A stretch of 10,877 bases of DNA from CAXGUU01 sp964012875 (lineage in GTDB: Bacteria > Pseudomonadota > Gammaproteobacteria > Ga0077536): positions 1 to 10,877 of the forward strand of contig CAXGUU010000100.1 of the NCBI GenBank assembly GCA_964012875.1, read 5' to 3'. Numbering within the stretch: position 1 is the first letter of the stretch; every line of letters starts with the position of its first letter. The notes under the pieces were generated by a model. It was not told the DNA's origin, searched no databases, and saw only the letters and a program-made list of their open reading frames with translations. The translations under genes and the position numbers were made by a program. This document shows, piece after piece, positions 6,825-10,877 of the stretch.

Positions 6825-6922
6825 CAGGTCGCTGACAAACTACTGCAGAGATCGTGCGCGGAGTTGCGCACTCACATTCCTCGCTAAGTTTTTCAGCAGC
6901 GCCGCCAGCGCGTGTTGACAGC

Positions 6923-7132
6923 CTAGTTCGGCGACCACCGCAGCCGCGGCAAGCGACAAATTGGAAAGTTTCTGAAACGTTGCAGCACTTCGGCTTTGGC
7001 ATAGCCCCTGTCGCGGATTTCTTCAATGATTTGGTGCGATTTATCATCGCGATGCTGCCGGACGGCTTTATCAAGCGTGTCCAGCAGGATTTCGGTCAAA
7101 ATTGCACGCGGGACTGTTTTGTCTTCGTCCAT
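6923..7132 (-). CDS. Small unknown protein, 69 residues
   Basis: I do not recognise a family. The start is chosen at ATG 7132 because GGAG (7144-7141) lies exactly 8 nt upstream; an in-frame GTG at 7141 would overlap that site. The first 50 residues (MDEDKTVPRAILTEILL and on) are acidic and charged with a clear amphipathic helical pattern, and look like genuine protein. The last 20 become basic and less regular (R-F-R-N-F-P-I-C-R-L-P-R), which may mean a small frameshift or simply a divergent tail. There is no signal peptide or membrane segment. It lies downstream of the amidohydrolase on the same strand, with a hairpin between, so it probably has its own promoter. Confidence 0.5.
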   Translation of the reverse strand: MDEDKTVPRAILTEILLDTLDKAVRQHRDDKSHQIIEEIRDRGYAKAEVLQRFRNFPICRLPRLRWSPN

Positions 7133-7232
7133 CTGTGGCACTCCGGGAGTAGCGTTGGCACCGTTCTGACTGCTTCCGCTGAGCGCTTAAATAACAACTG
7201 TCACAAAATATTAATCACACCACACAATGCAA

Positions 7233-7251
7233 TCTGGCGGTCACCGCCAGA
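7233..7251 (-). terminator. Perfect hairpin after the amidohydrolase gene
   Basis: TCTGGCGGT (7233-7241) and ACCGCCAGA (7243-7251) are exact reverse complements around one base, giving an 8-pair stem with a three-base loop. It lies 36 nt after the amidohydrolase stop on the minus strand and is followed there by TTGCATTGTG, which is only moderately U-rich. A terminator is the simplest reading; a dyad operator for the small downstream gene is the alternative. Confidence 0.45.
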
Positions 7252-7287
7252 CGCCCGGAGTGCCGCTGAACCGGGGCCTGTTCGCGG

Positions 7288-8610
7288 TCATTTCCCCAGC
7301 AGCTCAAGCACTGCGGTCGTCATAGCTTCCACGCCGTAGGTGATCGCGGGCTTCGGCGAAATCTTGAACAGCGGCGAGTGGTGTCCGCTCACCCGTGGAC
7401 CGCCGGCCGCCTCGGCGTCAAAGGCCGCTTTCGGGGTACCGCCGACGCGAAAATAAGCGCCCGGCACGGGCGGTTCGCCGGCAAGAAAATAAGCGAAATC
7501 CTCGGCACCCATGCCTTTCCTCGGACCCGTTATAAAGCGACCGGGGCCGAATCGGGTTTCGAGCGCAGCGGTGATGCGGCCAGTGAGCGCCGGTTCGTTC
7601 AGCGTCGGCGGCGTTGACGACAGTGGTTCAGTCACACGCGGGAGATTGTCCTCAGGCAAACCAGCCGCCCGGCCAATGTTCTCAGCAATGCGCCTGATGC
7701 CGTTCAGCAGAGCGTTGCGCACCTGCACATCGTTCGAACGCACCGTGAGTTGCAACTTGGCCTGGTCCGGGATGATGTTGTGCTTGGTGCCGGCATGGAA
7801 CGAACCGACGGTGACCACGCCAGGATCAAACGGTGAAGTCTCGCGTGCAATCAGGGTTTGCAGCGCCAGCACAATCTGCGAAGCAATTACTATGGGATCC
7901 TTGCCGAGCTGCGGTGAAGCACCGTGAGTACCGACGCCGGGAACGATAATGTCGATACTGTCTGAACTTGAAAATGTGATGCCGGGGTCAAGGCGAAACT
8001 TCCCGGTCTCCATCAAGCTCGAGACATGCAGTGCGAGCGCGAAATCAGGCCGCGGAAACCGCTCATACAGACCATCGGCCATCATCTTGCGGGCGCCACC
8101 AATGCGCTCTTCCGCCGGCTGACCGATGAGCAGCAGCGTACCCTGCCACTCGTCGCGGCGTCGCATCAGTTCGCGCAGGGTACCGATCAGCGCGACGATG
8201 TGAACGTCGTGGCCACAGGCGTGCATGACCGGAAACTCGTTGCCGTCGATGTCGACCTGCGTGGCGGCAGAGGCATAGGGCAAGCCGCTGTTTTCCTTGA
8301 TCGGCAGCCCGTCCATGTCGGCGCGCACGAGCACGACCGGTCCGTCGCCATTCTTGACCACACCAACAACGCCAGTACCGCCGACGTCTTCGGTGACTTC
8401 GGCACCGGCGTCGCGCAATTCCTGCGCGAGCCGAGCCGCAGTTTTGTGCTCGACAAAGGAAAGCTCGGGATTGGCATGGAAATGCTCAAACAAAGGTCCC
8501 AGGTGAGCATAGTCCCGGGCCACGGCAGGGCTGATGTCAGCCGCGGCGACGGGCGACGCACAGGCGTGGGCGATGATGAGTGCAATGAACAGGCGAATCG
8601 GGCTAATCAC
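7288..8610 (-). CDS. M20 family amidohydrolase/metallopeptidase, exported, GTG start
   Basis: A 440-residue zinc amidohydrolase of the M20D type (hippurate hydrolase / IAA-amino acid hydrolase group), which cleaves N-acyl amino acids or related amides. Motifs: R-A-D-M-D-G-L-P-I at 96-104, M-H-A-C-G-H-D-V-H at 129-137 (Cys132 and His134 in the metal site), Q-P-A-E-E at 164-168 (catalytic and metal Glu), His195, the dimerisation-domain G-T-H-G-A-S-P at 227-233, M-G-A-E-D-F at 367-372 and a C-terminal His near 410-411. The N-terminus is a signal peptide: short basic start, a hydrophobic core (LFIALIIAHA), then A-S-P-V-A-A-A-D with a likely cut after Ala, so it acts in the periplasm. I chose GTG 8610 because GGAGG lies 7 nt upstream and the signal peptide begins there. 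The frame is open to 8772, but that extension would bury the signal. Confidence 0.9.
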   Translation of the reverse strand: MISPIRLFIALIIAHACASPVAAADISPAVARDYAHLGPLFEHFHANPELSFVEHKTAARLAQELRDAGAEVTEDVGGTGVVGVVKNGDGPVVLVRADMDGLPIKENSGLPYASAATQVDIDGNEFPVMHACGHDVHIVALIGTLRELMRRRDEWQGTLLLIGQPAEERIGGARKMMADGLYERFPRPDFALALHVSSLMETGKFRLDPGITFSSSDSIDIIVPGVGTHGASPQLGKDPIVIASQIVLALQTLIARETSPFDPGVVTVGSFHAGTKHNIIPDQAKLQLTVRSNDVQVRNALLNGIRRIAENIGRAAGLPEDNLPRVTEPLSSTPPTLNEPALTGRITAALETRFGPGRFITGPRKGMGAEDFAYFLAGEPPVPGAYFRVGGTPKAAFDAEAAGGPRVSGHHSPLFKISPKPAITYGVEAMTTAVLELLGK

Positions 8611-8617
8611 GTGACGG

Positions 8618-8622
8618 CCTCC
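8618..8622 (-). promoter_or_regulatory. Shine-Dalgarno site deciding the GTG start of the amidohydrolase
   Basis: GGAGG on the minus strand, 7 nt before GTG 8610. It fixes the start at the signal peptide and argues against the longer in-frame extension to 8772. Confidence 0.7.
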
Positions 8623-8690
8623 ATTCAGGGGCCAACGATTGTCGCATGCACCTGCGCCGGGCCACAGTGCTGACCGGTAACCGCAGCGCC

Positions 8691-8705
8691 GGGGGGGGCA
8701 TGCCC
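8691..8705. repeat. G8 homopolymer joined to a 10-bp palindrome
   Basis: Eight G residues (8691-8698) run into the perfect palindrome GGGCATGCCC (8696-8705). The site sits in the 214-base divergent gap between the amidohydrolase and cupin genes. No function is evident. Confidence 0.4.
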
Positions 8706-8824
8706 GTACACGTTGACCTCGATCAAAGGCACCAGATATCGGCATAATGCACCCGAGGTCACACATCGTCACGAGCGTGATTTAACGCCGACGATGCTCG
8801 CATTGATGCCAGGAGGTACAGGAC

Positions 8825-9460
8825 ATGGCTTTCGAAGAACAAATCCCGCGGAAGTTTTTTTCCAAAGAAGACATGCACAAGCGCGTTGCCCGCTTCAGCG
8901 AACTCAAGGGCTTCGATGGCGGACTGCCCGACAGCTACATGCCCAGCGCCGAACGCATTCTTTACAACGTCATCGGATTTCAGCCGCCGGTGGGCGAAGA
9001 TGAAGGGATGATGTCGCCGGTCGGCGCCAAGGCGGCGCGGATGTCTTCGATCAAGATTTCCGAAGGCTTCAACCTGGGCTATTGCGAAGCGCTGCCGGGG
9101 AAAGGGCCAATGATGCATAACCACGACACCAACGAAACCTTCATTGCCATGACCGGAAAATGGCGCGCGAGCTGGGAAAATGAAGACGGCAGTGTTGACC
9201 ACGCCGACCTGGATCCGCTGGACGTGATTTCTTTTCCACCCGGCATCATTCGCCGCTTCGAGAACGTCACTGACGGACCGAAAGATCAGTATTCGGTACT
9301 GATGTTCGTGATCTCTGGCGATGCACCCGGGGCCGAATTCAGCAAAGAAGCGATGACTGAAATCGAGGCCACGGGCGTCCTCGAGTCGAACCCGGTTGAT
9401 GAGAACGTCGATAGCTGGACCACGCCGCACAACAGTCAGCCCAAGATAGAAATCGCCTGA
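8825..9460 (+). CDS. Cupin-fold protein with incomplete metal site
   Basis: A 211-residue single-domain cupin. Motif 1 is intact: G-K-G-P-M-M-H-N-H-D-T-N-E-T-F-I-A-M-T-G at 92-111, giving H98, H100 and E104 as metal ligands. Motif 2 reads P-P-G-I-I-R-R-F-E-N at 138-147, so Arg143 occupies the place of the usual fourth ligand His. Such proteins may bind metal with three ligands or act as binding rather than catalytic proteins. The N-terminal 70 residues form an extension without a recognisable domain, and the last 40 are an acidic tail. No signal peptide is present. The start is firm: AGGAGGT (8811-8817), a near-perfect ribosome site, lies 7 nt before the ATG, suggesting strong translation. 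The function is unknown. It precedes the SelD fusion by 105 bases on the same strand. Confidence 0.85.
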   Translation: MAFEEQIPRKFFSKEDMHKRVARFSELKGFDGGLPDSYMPSAERILYNVIGFQPPVGEDEGMMSPVGAKAARMSSIKISEGFNLGYCEALPGKGPMMHNHDTNETFIAMTGKWRASWENEDGSVDHADLDPLDVISFPPGIIRRFENVTDGPKDQYSVLMFVISGDAPGAEFSKEAMTEIEATGVLESNPVDENVDSWTTPHNSQPKIEIA

Positions 9461-9487
9461 TCCCGATCGCGTGATCAGCTAATCACG
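9457..9487 (+). promoter_or_regulatory. Pair of mutually exclusive hairpins between cupin and selD fusion
   Basis: CTGATC (9457-9462) can pair with GATCAG (9473-9478), and CGTGAT (9470-9475) can pair with ATCACG (9482-9487). The arms overlap, so only one can form at a time. The first begins in the cupin stop codon region. Neither has a T tract. This could be a weak terminator or attenuator-like switch, or chance. Confidence 0.25.
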
Positions 9488-9565
9488 AACCGACGCGCCA
9501 GCCGCTGAATGGCAGGCGTTACTTAAAGCCACCGTGTGTGAAGCGCCCATAAGCCCCTGACCATC

Positions 9566-10877
9566 ATGCAGACGTCCCCGGTCAAAACCGACATCGTGCT
9601 GGTGGGCGGCGGCCATGCGCATGTCGAAGTCCTGCGTCGGTTCGGTATGCAACCAGAGCCCGGCGTTCGCCTGACCGTTATCAGCCGCGAAGTCATGACG
9701 CCGTATTCAGGCATGTTGCCCGGGCTGATCGCCGGACACTATGAGTTTGACGACGTGCACATTGACCTGGCGCCACTCGCGCGGTTCGCCAATGCGCGCT
9801 TGTATCACGATGAAGTCGTCGGGCTGGACCCCATGTCGCAACAGCTGTTTTGCCGTTCTCGTCCCGCCATCAGCTACGACTACCTGAGCATCGATATCGG
9901 CTCCTCGCCCGACGTATCGATTGATGGTGCGAGTAAATACGGTGTCGCGGTGAAGCCGGTCAGCAATTTTTTCGAGCGCTGGCAGGCACTCACTGAACGT
10001 ATCGCCGGAGACAATCCGCCCGCCAGTATCGGCGTGGTCGGCGGCGGTGCCGGCGGCGTTGAATTGATCATGGCCGTGCGCCAGGGACTGTCCCGGCTGG
10101 TGGCTAAGCGTGTACAGGACATCACATTTCACCTGGTCACTTCCGGCGCAAGCGTTCTGCCGAACCACAACCGCCGTGTACAACAACGCTATGAGCAGGC
10201 GCTTCGGCGCGCTGGTGTCAGTGTGACCACGAATTTTACTGTCGTCGAAGCGGAAGCGAACAGCCTGACCAATGACCGCGGCGAGGGGCTCGCCATCGAA
10301 GAAGTCCTTTGGGTGACAACAGCATCAGCCCCGGCGTGGCCACGTGAGGCCGGTCTGGCAACCGATGGCGCCGGGTTTATACGGGTCGAAGAAACGCTGC
10401 AGTCGACGACTTACCCCGAAATATTCGCAGCCGGCGACATCGCTGCGGTTGAGGTCCACCCACGACCGAAATCAGGTGTGTTTGCCGTGCGGCAGGGACC
10501 ACCACTGGCGGACAATTTGCGCCGCGCTGCGGCAGGACAGCAAACCCGGCCCTTCCGCCCGCAACGGCAGTTTCTGTCGTTGATTTCCACGGGCACCAAG
10601 CACGCAATCGCCTCGCGGGGCGCGTTCGCGGCGAGCGGTCGTTGGGTATGGCGATGGAAAGACTGGATCGATCGGCGTTTCATACTGCGCTACCAGGACC
10701 TCCCTGAAATGGCCGACGCCCACGATGACCAGAATGGCGACGACAAGCTGGTAGAGGCCATGCGCTGCGGCGGCTGCGGATCGAAAATCGGCGCCGAAAT
10801 CCTGCACGAAGCGCTGCAGGAATTGGCCCCGGCGGCGCACGAGGATGTTTTGGTTGGTCTGCAGCAAGCTGACGACG
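9566..10877 (+). CDS. selD: Fused FAD/NAD oxidoreductase-selenide, water dikinase (SelD), 5' part
   Basis: The frame is open from ATG 9566 to the right edge (437 residues, no stop), so the gene is incomplete. Residues 1 to about 385 are a pyridine nucleotide-disulfide oxidoreductase domain like type II NADH dehydrogenases: G-G-G-H-A-H at 14-19 for FAD, G-G-G-A-G-G at 159-164 for NAD(P)H, and F-A-A-G-D at 287-291. At 399 the SelD domain begins with M-R-C-G-G-C-G-S-K. C404 and K407 align with the catalytic C17 and K20 of E. coli SelD. The catalytic residue is Cys (TGC), not Sec. SelD uses ATP and selenide to make selenophosphate, the donor for selenocysteine and 2-selenouridine; the attached oxidoreductase presumably supplies or handles reduced selenium. 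An in-frame TGA at 9539-9541 makes 9566 the first usable ATG. It has no clear Shine-Dalgarno sequence. Confidence 0.92.
   Translation, partial: MQTSPVKTDIVLVGGGHAHVEVLRRFGMQPEPGVRLTVISREVMTPYSGMLPGLIAGHYEFDDVHIDLAPLARFANARLYHDEVVGLDPMSQQLFCRSRPAISYDYLSIDIGSSPDVSIDGASKYGVAVKPVSNFFERWQALTERIAGDNPPASIGVVGGGAGGVELIMAVRQGLSRLVAKRVQDITFHLVTSGASVLPNHNRRVQQRYEQALRRAGVSVTTNFTVVEAEANSLTNDRGEGLAIEEVLWVTTASAPAWPREAGLATDGAGFIRVEETLQSTTYPEIFAAGDIAAVEVHPRPKSGVFAVRQGPPLADNLRRAAAGQQTRPFRPQRQFLSLISTGTKHAIASRGAFAASGRWVWRWKDWIDRRFILRYQDLPEMADAHDDQNGDDKLVEAMRCGGCGSKIGAEILHEALQELAPAAHEDVLVGLQQADD

Noticed and set aside
8026..8673. A 215-residue plus-strand ORF
   Set aside because: It is antisense to the M20 amidohydrolase gene, whose catalytic motifs and signal peptide are clear.
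1..10877. tRNA-Sec (selC), selA or selB, mobile elements, CRISPR arrays
   Set aside because: I looked for these as support for Sec decoding or transfer and saw none in the window.

Overview
The window is about 10.9 kb of GC-rich DNA with dense genes on both strands. It reads as the chromosome of a proteobacterium, probably an uncultured, aquatic-type gammaproteobacterium. That placement rests on the style of the thioredoxin reductase and of the oxidoreductase-SelD fusion, and on GC content; there is no marker gene, so it is an inference. No tRNA, rRNA, CRISPR array, insertion sequence or phage gene was seen.

Layout. (1) 1-995, plus strand: the end of a GFA/CENP-V-type zinc protein, a hairpin, then a glutathione S-transferase. 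(2) 1077-3139: a minus-strand TauD/TfdA dioxygenase with a TTG start and a divergent HpcH/HpaI (CitE-like) lyase. (3) 3136-4236, minus strand: the key locus. It looks like two ORFs, but they lie in the same frame and are separated only by two in-frame TGA codons two codons apart. Reading both TGAs as selenocysteine gives one 366-residue AhpD/carboxymuconolactone-decarboxylase-like protein. Its redox motif is U-F-Y-U, set in the exact AhpD spacing (Glu, 12 residues to the first U, 3 to the second, 4 to His). A bacterial-type SECIS hairpin lies just downstream. (4) 4397-5752: a PLP class III aminotransferase resembling glutamate-1-semialdehyde aminomutase, followed by thioredoxin reductase (5874-6824). 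(5) 6923-8610, minus strand: a small unknown protein and an exported M20 amidohydrolase with a GTG start. (6) 8825-10877, plus strand: a cupin protein, then the start of a fused FAD/NAD oxidoreductase-selenide, water dikinase (SelD) that runs off the window.

How they fit together. SelD makes selenophosphate, the selenium donor for Sec-tRNA, so a selenophosphate synthetase 5.3 kb from the UxxU gene supports the recoding. Thioredoxin reductase between them is a possible source of reducing power for a diselenide/thiol redox protein, but this is only proximity. GST, GFA, TrxB and the AhpD-like protein give the region a thiol/selenol redox flavour. The dioxygenase, lyase, aminotransferase and amidohydrolase look like ordinary catabolic genes with no clear shared pathway.
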